Shown here in pieces: positions 18,230-26,706 of a DNA stretch of 50,700 nucleotides. The DNA comes from Vulcanimicrobiota bacterium (GTDB lineage: Bacteria; Vulcanimicrobiota; Vulcanimicrobiia; Vulcanimicrobiales; Vulcanimicrobiaceae). A model generated the notes under the pieces. That model did not search any database, was not told the origin of the DNA, and was given only the letters and a program-made list of their open reading frames with translations. The stretch covers positions 1 through 50,700 of the forward strand of contig JASHOM010000071.1 in the NCBI GenBank assembly GCA_030041115.1, written 5' to 3'. Position numbers and translations under genes: made by a program. Numbering within the stretch: position 1 is the first letter of the stretch; each line of letters starts with the position of its first letter.

Positions 18230-19003
18230 GTGAGTATACAGAATCCGCCGCTATGCGGGCAAGAAGGAATAGCCGCCCGTAGGGAAGGATTAGCGCCATC
18301 CGGTGTCAACGGTCCGAGCGTGCCGCACAACGTTGGGGACTTTGCGAAGACAATCGACGTGCTCACGCACGATCTTCCCGGATCCGCACGAAGCCTTCTG
18401 GCGCACGCTCCCGATTCGGCAAACGTAACCGCTGACGTAACGGCATGCCTTCTCGGTCGCGATCTTTGGTATCCGCAATTAGCGGCCTTTCGCGATTGGC
18501 TGCTCGAAAGCGGCGAGCGGCCGCACTTGTGGACTTTCGATTTTTGTCCGTCCGGCGCGTGGAACTCCGCGCCTTGGAATGCCCTGTCGCTGCCGGCGCG
18601 AATCTTGCGAGCGCGAGCCGGCGCGGTGGATCGCGAAGTGCAGGGGCACGTGTCGCCGGTGAGCCTCGCGATGAAGCGCCGCGAATTCGAAGCCGGGCTC
18701 GCCGAGCTGGAGCGAGCCGGAGGCTACGGCGCGGATGCGCGAAGGTTTGCAGCGGTCGCCGCGCACGCCGATTTGCGGACCGACCTCTCGTTGATCGAAA
18801 TTCTGTCGCACTGGCTGGCCATGCTGAAGCACCGCGAAAAAGTGCTTGCGGACCGGCACGCCACCGGCTTTGAAGTGCACGGGTATCGCGAGGCGTGCTC
18901 CGCGTGCAAGACGCGTTGGGGCATTCGGCCGTTCGAGCCTCGATGGGCTCCGCCGTTCCACCCGGGATGCCGTTGCTTCTCACAACCACGATTCACGAAC
19001 TAG
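18230..19003 (+). CDS. Protein of unknown function with C-terminal HPGCRC motif
   Basis: A plus-strand ORF of up to 257 residues, divergent from complex 1 and overlapping the universal stress gene tail-to-tail by four bases. The first GTG (18230) lies within the complex 1 promoter and has a poor ribosome-binding site; GTG 18320 is an alternative start. The middle is helical. The C-terminal 40 residues contain CSACKT and PPFHPGCRCFSQP, resembling the PPxHPNCRC tail of Mu gpF-like/phage-head-morphogenesis domains, or alternatively a small metal-binding site. No other phage gene is present. It is the only plus-strand gene between the two complexes and has no assigned role. Confidence 0.55.
   Translation: MSIQNPPLCGQEGIAARREGLAPSGVNGPSVPHNVGDFAKTIDVLTHDLPGSARSLLAHAPDSANVTADVTACLLGRDLWYPQLAAFRDWLLESGERPHLWTFDFCPSGAWNSAPWNALSLPARILRARAGAVDREVQGHVSPVSLAMKRREFEAGLAELERAGGYGADARRFAAVAAHADLRTDLSLIEILSHWLAMLKHREKVLADRHATGFEVHGYREACSACKTRWGIRPFEPRWAPPFHPGCRCFSQPRFTN
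18233..18262 (-). promoter_or_regulatory. Probable sigma-70-type promoter for complex 1
   Basis: Minus-strand TATACT at 18238-18233 is a near-consensus -10, preceded by TTGCCC with an 18-base spacer. Transcription would begin near 18226, directly upstream of the riboswitch hairpin that starts at 18220. The promoter overlaps the proposed 5' end of the divergent plus-strand ORF. Confidence 0.5.
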
Positions 19004-19440
19004 GGAAGCGTCGTGAACCCGTCGATGAGAAGAACCGGACAGTGCGCGTACCGCGCGATCCGGTCGGAAACGCTGCCGATCAAGAACCTCGTCATGCCCG
19101 ACAACCCGCGCCTCCCTACGATGATCAAATCGGCCCCGACCTTTCGAGCGGTGTCGACGACCGCTTCCGCCGGATGTCCGCCCTCGACGACGACCAGCTC
19201 GCTTTGTATTCCGTTTTGCGCCGCGGACTCAAGCAGATCTCGAGCTGCCGCTTCGTAAAACTGGCGAGCGTCTCGACGCGAGCTGTGACGCTCGTCCTGC
19301 GTCTCGGCGTGCTCGGCGTGCCGGGCCACCGAGATTAGCTGTAGCCGTGCGCCAAAGCGCTTGGCGATCTCGGCTCCGTAACTGAACGCGCGCCGCGCGT
19401 GATCGGAGCCGTCCCAAGCCACGATGATATGAGAGAACAT
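19000..19440 (-). CDS. Universal stress protein, UspA family
   Basis: A 146-residue single-domain Usp. It opens MFSHIIVAWDGSDHARR and ends with the ATP-binding signature GRRGLSGMTRFLIGSVS followed by HCPVLLID. The G-x2-G-x9-G-S pattern suggests it binds ATP. Only six bases separate it from the stop of hyfB of complex 2, so it is the last gene of that operon and should share its fluoride-responsive control. UspA genes are among the gene families known to occur downstream of fluoride riboswitches. Confidence 0.92.
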   Translation of the reverse strand: MFSHIIVAWDGSDHARRAFSYGAEIAKRFGARLQLISVARHAEHAETQDERHSSRRDARQFYEAAARDLLESAAQNGIQSELVVVEGGHPAEAVVDTARKVGADLIIVGRRGLSGMTRFLIGSVSDRIARYAHCPVLLIDGFTTLP

Positions 19441-19446
19441 ATGTAC

Positions 19447-21366
19447 CTACCAATGTCGAATCGACGGGTAAAGAGCGAGTAACAGAATCGTGAATACCAA
19501 GATGTACGTGAGGTACGCGGCGATGACTCCGGATTGCGTCGCGCGGATGAGGTCCGAAATCCGCAGAATCGCCGCGAACATGCGCCGATAAAAGGGAAGA
19601 CCGATGCGCTCCTTGGCGTTGAGGATGACTTGCGTCGGATGAGCGTAGCCGGTTCCGCTGTACTGCGTCCACGCCCGATATCGCTCGCCCGACGTCCAGA
19701 CCGCCGCGCGGGCCGCCGGCGGACGAGCGAACAGCCGCGACAGCACCCAGAACAAGGCCGTGAATCCGGCAATGACTGCGGCCAAGCCGGGCGCGGATAT
19801 GGATGAGAAGCCGCTGAAGGCAGGTTGAACGAGCGGGACGGTTCCGACGATCGCCCGCATGACGCCGGTTCGGGCGATTGACGCGACGGCCGGCCCGAGG
19901 CGATCGAGGATCGGGCTCGAGAAAATTCCGGCTCCGACGATCGCCGACGATCCCGCCGCTAACGCCGTCAATCGCCATGGCGAACGGGTTTCGCGCGCTT
20001 GGGCGGCCTGCGGCGACCTCGGCGCGCCCAGCAATCCGGCGCCGAGCAGCTTCGTGACCGCGACGACGGCAACGCCGGCGGTGATACCGATGAGCGCACC
20101 GGCCACCGCAAAGATCACTTCGAAGGTAACGTTGCCGGTACGAAAGGCCTGCATGAACGACTCCAGCACAAGCCATTCCGCAACGAAGCCGGCCGTGGGC
20201 GGCAGCGCCGCGAGCGACATTGCACACAGCAGAACCGCAATCGTCGTCACCGGCATGACCCGCCCCAGACCTCCCAAACGATCGATCGACGCCGTCGAAC
20301 AGGCGCTCGATATCGAGCTGATCGCGAGAAAGAGCGTGGACTTGGCGAGCGCGTGGGCGAGAATCTGCGCGTATGCCGCCGCGATGCCCAGCCCAACGAG
20401 CACGTCCAAGTGCAGGATTTTTGCCGCTACCGCCACTCCCAGCGCCGCAAGGATGACGCCGCCGTTTTCGACGCTCGAATAGGCTGCCAATCGCCGCATG
20501 TCGCGTTGAATGACCGCCCACGAGATCCCGAGGAACGCCGAAAGCGCTCCGAGGACGATGGCGAGAACGGCGAACCATACCGGCGGATCCGGAAAGCCCA
20601 CGATGAATCGCACGACCCCATAGAAGCCGACGTTCAACGCACCTCCGGCCATGAGAGCCGCGACCAAAGAGGGCGCGGCGCGATAGCCGTACGGCATCCA
20701 GACCTGCAGCGGCAGCAAGCCGAACTTCGCGCCGAAGCCGATCAGCAAGAGCAGCAAGAGCACGCCGCGCACCGCGGCGTCGAGCGTCGCTCCGCTGGCG
20801 ACGACCGGACCGACGCCGAAGCCGTGTGCCGCATTTGCCAAGAAGAGCAGCGCGCCGATGAGGCACGCTCCGGCAACGTGAGTGATGCCGATCGTGAGAT
20901 ACGCAGCCGTGGCCGAATCGGAGTCGGTGCCGCAATATGCGATGGCCCAGAAAAAGACGAGCGCGAGAAGCTCCCACGCAAAGACGAAGAACAGCACGTC
21001 CCCGGCGCAGCAACACAACAGCGAAGCAAAGGCAATGGCGTTTGCCGTGGCGCTCGTCGTCCGGCCCGTGCCGCGTTCGTCCTTCGTCGCGGGACCTAGC
21101 CCGAAGATCGCGACGAGCGCCGCCACGACGCCGATGGTTCCGGCGAAAAAGGCCGCGGTGCCGTCGAAGTAGAGGACCGTATGAAGGTTCGCATCGCCGA
21201 ACGCAAGCGGAGTTGCGCCGAGCTGCCGAATGGACGCATCGCAGGTTGCTAGTGCTCCGAAGCCGAGAAAGACGAAGCCGGCGGTTCGTCCGGCGCGGCC
21301 GGGTAGAACGATGGCTGCCGCCGTTCCGACGAGATAGCACGCGAACGCAGCGATCAGGACGATCAC
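19447..21366 (-). CDS. hyfB: Complex 2 antiporter-like membrane subunit, HyfB type
   Basis: A 639-residue polytopic NuoL/M/N-family protein. The GTG start at 21366 overlaps the small-subunit stop (GTGA). It retains Glu in FAWELLALVFFWA and Lys in GFGAKFGLLPLQVWMP. The usual PDAH after the Lys helix has become MPYGYRAAPS, losing the His. YSSVENGGVIL is kept. The C-terminal lateral-helix-like tail contains YAHPTQVILNAKERIGLPFYRR and a final helix. It is shorter and more divergent than its complex 1 counterpart (711 residues), but its proton-path charges suggest ion transport is still selected for. Confidence 0.9.
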   Translation of the reverse strand: MIVLIAAFACYLVGTAAAIVLPGRAGRTAGFVFLGFGALATCDASIRQLGATPLAFGDANLHTVLYFDGTAAFFAGTIGVVAALVAIFGLGPATKDERGTGRTTSATANAIAFASLLCCCAGDVLFFVFAWELLALVFFWAIAYCGTDSDSATAAYLTIGITHVAGACLIGALLFLANAAHGFGVGPVVASGATLDAAVRGVLLLLLLIGFGAKFGLLPLQVWMPYGYRAAPSLVAALMAGGALNVGFYGVVRFIVGFPDPPVWFAVLAIVLGALSAFLGISWAVIQRDMRRLAAYSSVENGGVILAALGVAVAAKILHLDVLVGLGIAAAYAQILAHALAKSTLFLAISSISSACSTASIDRLGGLGRVMPVTTIAVLLCAMSLAALPPTAGFVAEWLVLESFMQAFRTGNVTFEVIFAVAGALIGITAGVAVVAVTKLLGAGLLGAPRSPQAAQARETRSPWRLTALAAGSSAIVGAGIFSSPILDRLGPAVASIARTGVMRAIVGTVPLVQPAFSGFSSISAPGLAAVIAGFTALFWVLSRLFARPPAARAAVWTSGERYRAWTQYSGTGYAHPTQVILNAKERIGLPFYRRMFAAILRISDLIRATQSGVIAAYLTYILVFTILLLALYPSIRHW

Positions 21367-22103
21367 GAACGGCCTCTTGCCGCCGCATACCCGAGCGCGA
21401 CCCAAAGACCGTGTAGAATGGTCAGGGGCGACGGCGGCGTCCCGGGGATGAACACGTCGACGGGCAGCACGTCGCTGACCGGACCCAAAACGGCGATGCT
21501 GCGCGAAAAGATGCCGCCCGAACATGCCGACGTTCCCAGCGCAACGACCAGCTTGGGCTGCGGCATGGCCTCGTGGGCCGCAAGCAACGGCTGGGCCATC
21601 GCCCGGGTGACGACCCCGGTGACCACGAGCACGTCGGCATGGCGAGGCGTCGCGGTCAGGAAAATTCCCAACCGGTTTGCATCGTAGAACGGGTTGAAGA
21701 TTGCTTGAAGCTCCTGCTCCTCCGAGCCGTCACTGCCGGCGTCGACGTGACGAAGATGAACGGAGCGGCCCAACCCGCGCACTCGTTCGCGCAGCAGGGA
21801 TCGCACCTCGTCCGGGTTGCCCGCCACTTCGGCCAACTCGAACTCGTTTCGCATGCCGAACGCCTCGGGCGACCGGCGCGCGCACTCCCCGCATTGAAAG
21901 CAACGCTTGCGATCGACGCGCGCTCGCGCGCCGGCCGCGGTGAGCGCGCTCGACAGGCAGGCGCCGGCACCGAGAGCCTGCGCTTCGACGTTCGCCGGCA
22001 GGCTCTCGACCGCGCCGCGATAGGCGGGCGCCATCGAATCGGCCCGCAGCGGGTAACGCGTGCTGAGGATGCCGCGACGCAGACTATATCCGATCCAACT
22101 CAT
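21363..22103 (-). CDS. hyfI: Complex 2 small subunit lacking the proximal [4Fe-4S] ligands
   Basis: A 246-residue homologue of the complex 1 small subunit. The fused ferredoxin-like site is kept at identical positions: C49, C68, C71 and C74 (RCFQCGEC). The NuoB/HyfI cluster ligands are not. DCGSC has become SDGSE (D125 and E128), the third position is S192 with a displaced C194 (GTSACSGGIF), and PGC has become PGT (T222). The proximal cluster therefore cannot form in the usual way. It joins the large subunit by an ATGA overlap and hyfB by a GTGA overlap. It probably keeps one electron-carrying or structural cluster, but no electron path to an active site is apparent. Confidence 0.9.
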   Translation of the reverse strand: MSWIGYSLRRGILSTRYPLRADSMAPAYRGAVESLPANVEAQALGAGACLSSALTAAGARARVDRKRCFQCGECARRSPEAFGMRNEFELAEVAGNPDEVRSLLRERVRGLGRSVHLRHVDAGSDGSEEQELQAIFNPFYDANRLGIFLTATPRHADVLVVTGVVTRAMAQPLLAAHEAMPQPKLVVALGTSACSGGIFSRSIAVLGPVSDVLPVDVFIPGTPPSPLTILHGLWVALGYAAARGRS

Positions 22104-23464
22104 CGGTCGACCTCGGACTGGCTGGCGGCAAACGAGTGCTCGATGAAGGAAAAGTCGGTAAAGATATTTCCCGGTAACGACGGGACGAAGAGCGGCCAGT
22201 TCGCGTACGACGGCGGTCGAATCGCTACCCGCATCAGGCGGCCGCCCTCGATTCGAACGAAGTAGATGAGCTCGCCCTGGGGAGCCTCCACTCGCGCGAA
22301 TCCGCAGCCGTCGCGCGGCGCGGCCTTCGCGAGCCAATCGCCCGGCGGATTGGCGCTGAGCGCATTTCGAATCAGCTGAAACGAGCGCTGAATTTCGGCC
22401 GCCCGTACGAGTGCTCGCGCGGCGGCGTCGCCGTTGCTTTCCAGCACCTCTTCGCCGGTCAGCGGCGTGTAGAAGTAATCGTCCCCGGTGCGAGCGTCGC
22501 ACGAAACGCCGCTGCCGCGCGCGACCGGACCCACCGCGCCGAAGCGAACGACCTGCTCGTAGGTGAGCTTGCCGGCTCCAATCAAACGATCGAGCAAGGA
22601 CTGCGTCGAAACGAGAGTTTGCACGACGCTGCGCGCATGTCGTTCGACCTCTTCCAATTCCCGGTCGCATGCTTCGCGCAGCGACGCGAGCACGTCGAAG
22701 CGAGTGCCGCCGACGCAGCAAACGCCGCGGCCGAAACGATGCCCCGTCCCGGCGGCGAGCAGACGATGCACCCGTTCCTTCGCGGCAAACGTTTGCGCCG
22801 AGCCGACCGACAGCGAACCGTCGTCGGCAAGCTTTCCTAACGAGTCGAGATGCTGCGCTACGCGTTCGAGCTCGACGAGCACCGAGCGGGCGGCGCGGGC
22901 GCGCTCGGGCACGTGCACGTCGGCCACCGTTTCGACCGCCCGGCAAAACGCGGCGGCGTGACTGGAGGCGGTCGCCCCGGAAACGTGCTCGGCGACGAAC
23001 GGCGCCAGTTCGAGCTCGACGCCCACGAAACGTTCCTCCAACCCACGATGCTTGAAGAACATCGACGGCGCCACTTCGACGAAGGTCTCGCCCGCCGTGT
23101 CGATCGTCCAACGCGCCGACTCGACGATCCCGGAGCGGATCGGCCCGTACAACACGGTCGAGATTTCCGGCGACTCCCGCTTTCGCAGTTCGTCCGGCGG
23201 CTCGACGCGGACCAGCGGCCGGTCGTCGCTCAGGTTTTCGAACTCGAGTCCGAAACGGTCGCGTATCTCCCGCTCGTACCACTCCGCCGCGGGCGTCACC
23301 GGAGTCAACGATTGTACGCTGCCGGCCGCATCGCTGCCGACGTCAACGAGCGAAGCACCGTTGGCGAAAACGTAGTGCAGTCGCGTCTGCCGACCGATCC
23401 GGTCGGCGAATATCCAGGCTAATCGCTCGCCTCCGGCAACGCGGCTGCGCGCTTGCGCGCTCAT
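22100..23464 (-). CDS. hyfG: Complex 2 large subunit lacking [NiFe] ligands
   Basis: A 454-residue NuoC/D-like subunit. Start ATG 23464 overlaps the hyfF stop. The NuoC-like N-domain is trimmed relative to complex 1 (conserved part EWYEREIRDRFGLEF near 61-75). The first ligand motif reads AEHVSGAT, with S162 and T165 in place of cysteine. The C-terminal DPCxxC is replaced by EHSFAAS, giving S444 and A447, four residues before the usual DR end. All four metal positions are non-cysteine, so there is no hydrogenase activity. RPPSYANWP before the C-terminus is conserved with true large subunits, supporting the alignment. Confidence 0.9.
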   Translation of the reverse strand: MSAQARSRVAGGERLAWIFADRIGRQTRLHYVFANGASLVDVGSDAAGSVQSLTPVTPAAEWYEREIRDRFGLEFENLSDDRPLVRVEPPDELRKRESPEISTVLYGPIRSGIVESARWTIDTAGETFVEVAPSMFFKHRGLEERFVGVELELAPFVAEHVSGATASSHAAAFCRAVETVADVHVPERARAARSVLVELERVAQHLDSLGKLADDGSLSVGSAQTFAAKERVHRLLAAGTGHRFGRGVCCVGGTRFDVLASLREACDRELEEVERHARSVVQTLVSTQSLLDRLIGAGKLTYEQVVRFGAVGPVARGSGVSCDARTGDDYFYTPLTGEEVLESNGDAAARALVRAAEIQRSFQLIRNALSANPPGDWLAKAAPRDGCGFARVEAPQGELIYFVRIEGGRLMRVAIRPPSYANWPLFVPSLPGNIFTDFSFIEHSFAASQSEVDR

Positions 23465-24906
23465 TGCCGCCCCGCAAAGATAGCCGCCGCGTTCGTCAGG
23501 AGAACCCGCAAGGGCGGCGGCACGAACAATCCGAGGCCGAGCACGACGGCAAATGCCAGAAACATCGAAGCGATCGCTCCGACGTCGCGCTCGCCGCACG
23601 GCATGTCCGCGGGCGGCGACCCGACGGTTACTCGCGTCGTCCAGCGCATCAGACCCGCAAATGCCGTAACGAGCAATCCCAGGACGACCGCCGCCACGAC
23701 CCATCTGCCGCTGTCGAAGCCGCCGGAGAGCACCATGAGTTCGCTGCGGAACAATCCGAAAGGCGGAAGTCCCGCGAGGGCGAGCCCCGCAAAGGCGAAG
23801 AGCGTTCCCGACGCCGGAAGCACCGCAACGCCCCCGCTGATCTTCGAGATCTCGCGCGTGTCGAAGCGCGCGGCGAGGCGCCCGGCTCCGAAGAACGCCA
23901 GCGCTTTGGTCGCGGCGTGATTGATCACGTGGAGCAATGCGCCGGTCACGGCGAGCCGGGCACCGAAGGCGAGGCCGCAGGCAATGAGCCCCATGTGCTC
24001 GATGCTCGAATAGGCGAGCATTCGTTTCAGATCGCGCTGCTGCAGCAGGAAGAACGCGCCGACGAAAAGCGAGAGCAGGCCGACGACGAAGAACAAGTGG
24101 AGCGTCAATCCGCTGCCGGCCGCGGCGTTCGCGATGGCGGCAAAACGAACGATGACGTACAAAGCATCGGATAGCAGCACGCCGGAGAGCATGGCGCTGG
24201 TGGGCGTCGGCCCGGCACCGTGGGCATCGGGAAGCCAGGTGTGCATGGGCGCCAAGCCGGCCTTGGTTCCGAAGCCGATGAGCGCCAGCATGAAGGCGAG
24301 CCGCACGGCGTCCTGATTCAGTTTGCCGGCAACGCTCATGTACGCGGTCCAGCTCGGCGCGTAGTGTGCCGGGAGGACCCCGGTTCCGGCCGCATACATC
24401 ACCACGACTCCGAGCAAGCCGATCGCCAACCCGCACGAAGCGATCAAGATGTACTTCCAGGCCGCTTCGAGCGCATTTTCGGTGCCCTGAAGCCGGACGA
24501 GAAGTGCGGCCACGATCGTGGTGACTTCGAGCGCGACCCACATGCCGGCCAGATTCGTCAGCAGCGGAACGACCGTTTCGGCGCATGCGAAGGCGTTCGT
24601 GAGCGCGAGAAATTCGCGACGGTACGCCTCGTCTCCGTCGACCCCTATCGCCTCGACGCGCACGTACCACGTGCCGTAGAGCCCGACGGTGCCGTAGACG
24701 ATCGCAACCGGCAGCAGAAAAACGGCCGAAAGCGCGTCGAGAGGCCCCGCACCCGCGGCGGTGCGCACGACGGCCGCCAGTATGCAACCGGCGGTGACGA
24801 GACCGCCGGCGGCCGTGCAGACGCGTCCTATGCGCGAGGGAACGAGCAGCGTCACGAACGCGAGCACGAGAGGAACGGCGATCGCCGTTGCGATGATTGC
24901 GTTCAT
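23461..24906 (-). CDS. hyfF: Complex 2 antiporter-like membrane subunit, HyfF type
   Basis: A 481-residue polytopic NuoL/M/N-family protein starting at ATG 24906 inside the hyfE stop. The ion-path motifs are well kept: WVALEVTTIVAALLV (Glu), IGFGTKAGLAPMHTWLPDAH (Lys and His) and YSSIEHMGLIACG. It is collinear with complex 1 hyfF and clearly paralogous to it. Its good conservation contrasts with the loss of redox ligands in the soluble subunits of the same complex. Confidence 0.92.
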   Translation of the reverse strand: MNAIIATAIAVPLVLAFVTLLVPSRIGRVCTAAGGLVTAGCILAAVVRTAAGAGPLDALSAVFLLPVAIVYGTVGLYGTWYVRVEAIGVDGDEAYRREFLALTNAFACAETVVPLLTNLAGMWVALEVTTIVAALLVRLQGTENALEAAWKYILIASCGLAIGLLGVVVMYAAGTGVLPAHYAPSWTAYMSVAGKLNQDAVRLAFMLALIGFGTKAGLAPMHTWLPDAHGAGPTPTSAMLSGVLLSDALYVIVRFAAIANAAAGSGLTLHLFFVVGLLSLFVGAFFLLQQRDLKRMLAYSSIEHMGLIACGLAFGARLAVTGALLHVINHAATKALAFFGAGRLAARFDTREISKISGGVAVLPASGTLFAFAGLALAGLPPFGLFRSELMVLSGGFDSGRWVVAAVVLGLLVTAFAGLMRWTTRVTVGSPPADMPCGERDVGAIASMFLAFAVVLGLGLFVPPPLRVLLTNAAAIFAGRQ

Positions 24907-25574
24907 CCGCGCAACCGTTGGAAGACGGCGATGCCGGCGGCGTCATGCCGCTCGACCAGCGCCCGCACGAGCACGCCGAAGACCACGACGGCAACGAGCG
25001 CGTCCAAGAGCAGCAACACGCCGATGATGAACGGCAGGCCCGGAGCCAAAGTAACGGTCCCGAAGAACAGTCCGTCCTCGAGCGTGAGGAAGGCGATGAC
25101 TTGGGCCAGCGCGTTGGGCCGCAAGATGGCGACGAGGAAGCCGACGAAGACCATCGACAGCGCCGTTGCCAAGTCGGCCTGCGGCAAAAATGCCCCTTGA
25201 TGAAGCGGAAGCTGAATCGAGGTCAGTACGGCCAGGCCGATGAGCGCGCCGGCGAGCAAAAGCGACGCGAGCACGTTGATTCGAGCGGGAAGCTCGACGC
25301 GCGACGATATGTTGCGAACCAGTCCTTGCATGTAACGCGGCAACAGCGTCCCCTTGAAAACGATGGTGAGAACGGCCAAGAGCAAGAGATCCCAGGCCCA
25401 TCCCTCCGTCACGCCCACTCCAAAGCAGATGGCGGCTACGAGCCACGCTTGAATCGCATACACGCGAATGAACTCGGCGATGACCATCGATCGAAAAAGC
25501 GAAAGCTGCACGAGCAGCAAGAGCATCGCTATGGTTCCGGCAAAGGCTTCCGGAACGGTCAGCTGGTGCAGCAT
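24903..25574 (-). CDS. hyfE: Complex 2 membrane subunit, HyfE type
   Basis: A 223-residue polytopic protein matching the length and position of HyfE in complex 1. It has about six or seven hydrophobic helices. The second half contains VIAFLTLEDGLFFG, where a membrane-embedded Glu (here with an adjacent Asp) corresponds to the NuoK-type Glu. The start ATG shares one base with the hyfC stop. It sits between the NuoH-like anchor and the antiporter-like subunit, as in complex 1. Confidence 0.88.
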   Translation of the reverse strand: MLHQLTVPEAFAGTIAMLLLLVQLSLFRSMVIAEFIRVYAIQAWLVAAICFGVGVTEGWAWDLLLLAVLTIVFKGTLLPRYMQGLVRNISSRVELPARINVLASLLLAGALIGLAVLTSIQLPLHQGAFLPQADLATALSMVFVGFLVAILRPNALAQVIAFLTLEDGLFFGTVTLAPGLPFIIGVLLLLDALVAVVVFGVLVRALVERHDAAGIAVFQRLRG

Positions 25575-26533
25575 CAGCCGACGCCCACGACATAGGCGAA
25601 GATGGCTATCAGCGCCACGAGAAGCCCGGTCCCGATGAATTCGGTGATCTTGTAAAGCCGCAGCTTGGCGAAGGTCGTCTCGATGGCGGCGACCACGACG
25701 CCCAGGGCCAGCATCTTCGCAAAAAGACTAACGATCGCGAATGCCACCGATGCCACGCTGCCGCTCGACGAAAGGCCCATCGGCAGCAGCAACACGTTGA
25801 GGAAGACGGTGTAAAGCAAGAACTGCTTCATCGAGCCGCCCCATTTGTAGAGCGCCATCCAGGGGCCCGAATGCTCGAAGAGCCGCGCGTCGTCGATCAT
25901 TCCGAACTCGATCGTCGCGGACGAGCTCTCGATCGGAATCCGTCCGGTGTCGACCAGCAGCATCATGAAAAAGGCGGCGGCGGCCAGAACGTGCGCGGGG
26001 CGCAGTACGTCGGCGGCGGAATGTCGCAACGCGGCGTTCAGTGCGTACGGCAGGTCGGTGCCGGTAATGAAAGCAACCGAAAAGAAGACGAAAATGAGCG
26101 TCGGCTCGACCAAGACGCCGACCATGACCGCGCGACTGCTGCCGATGTGTGCGTACTGCGAGCCGGAATCCAACGCCGCGAGCGCCGTCGCAAAGCCGGC
26201 GAGCGCCAGAACGAACGCGCCGCCGAGAATATCCCCGTAGGTCGCGCCCGGAAGCGGATACGTCGTAAGAACCGGAATGAGCGTTGCAACCGTCGCGTAG
26301 CAGCCGCACGCGACGAACGGCGCCGCTCGAAAAATCCAAGACGACGGTTCCGGAATGATCGCCTGCTTCCGAAAGAGCTTGAGGATGTCCCGGTACACCT
26401 GAAATATCGACGGCCCGTAACGCCCCTGAATTATCGCTTCGAGCCGAGCGATGCAGCCGGTAAGCAACGGCGAAAGCAGCAGCAGGCACAAAACCTGCGC
26501 GGCTTGGACCAAAATCGGACTTAGGGTTGCCAC
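25574..26533 (-). CDS. hyfC: Complex 2 membrane anchor, HyfC/NuoH type
   Basis: A 319-residue NuoH-like protein, first core gene of complex 2. Motifs are RLEAIIQGRYGPSIFQVYRD, SRAVMVGVLVEPTLI and VDTGRIPIESSSATIEFGMIDD. GTG 26533 is the first usable start after an in-frame stop; its Shine-Dalgarno is weak. The 173-base leader between the upstream 100-aa membrane gene and this start holds the altered fluoride-aptamer-like element at 26599-26662 and a strong hairpin at 26573-26604. Transcription probably comes from the riboswitch-controlled promoter near 27075. Confidence 0.9.
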   Translation of the reverse strand: MATLSPILVQAAQVLCLLLLSPLLTGCIARLEAIIQGRYGPSIFQVYRDILKLFRKQAIIPEPSSWIFRAAPFVACGCYATVATLIPVLTTYPLPGATYGDILGGAFVLALAGFATALAALDSGSQYAHIGSSRAVMVGVLVEPTLIFVFFSVAFITGTDLPYALNAALRHSAADVLRPAHVLAAAAFFMMLLVDTGRIPIESSSATIEFGMIDDARLFEHSGPWMALYKWGGSMKQFLLYTVFLNVLLLPMGLSSSGSVASVAFAIVSLFAKMLALGVVVAAIETTFAKLRLYKITEFIGTGLLVALIAIFAYVVGVG

Positions 26534-26572
26534 GGCGATCTACTCGACGTTGGACAATCTGTCTTCACGAAT

Positions 26573-26604
26573 GCTCCGACAAAAGCGGTTGCTTTGTCAG
26601 GAGC
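26573..26604 (-). promoter_or_regulatory. Stem-loop competing with the altered aptamer
   Basis: In the minus-strand RNA, GCTCC-(T)-GACAAAGC pairs with GCTTTTGTC-GGAGC around an AACC loop, with one or two bulges. Its 5' GCTCC is the same strand that forms the aptamer pseudoknot, so the two folds compete. No T-tract follows, which argues against a standard terminator. It lies about 40 bases before the hyfC start. Confidence 0.55.
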
Positions 26605-26662
26605 CATTGGCCTTTGCAGCAGTTTGCGCTGCCGAAAGCAGCTCCGGCGGACTCCTCCGCCG
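26599..26662 (-). promoter_or_regulatory. Altered fluoride-riboswitch-like element before complex 2
   Basis: The hairpin GGCGGAGGAGTCCGCC matches the canonical local copy (GGCGATGGAGCTCGCC) at 12 of 16 positions with the same length. The 3' strand reads GGCCAATGGCTCC against GGCTGATGGCTCC. The pseudoknot GGAG/CTCC is intact. The changed bases (AT to GA, TG to CA) coincide with positions lining the fluoride/Mg site. It is either a decayed copy or one with altered ligand response. Confidence 0.45.
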
Positions 26663-26706
26663 CTATTGCCTTTCGAGTGCTTTGCGAGCGATACCTTTGC
26701 AATCCG

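Noticed and set aside
18960-19000. Prophage remnant suggested by the HPGCRC motif
   Set aside because: No integrase, capsid, tail or lysis genes nearby; a single short motif is insufficient.
26573-26604. Intrinsic terminator before hyfC of complex 2
   Set aside because: The stem is strong but no T-tract follows on the transcribed strand.
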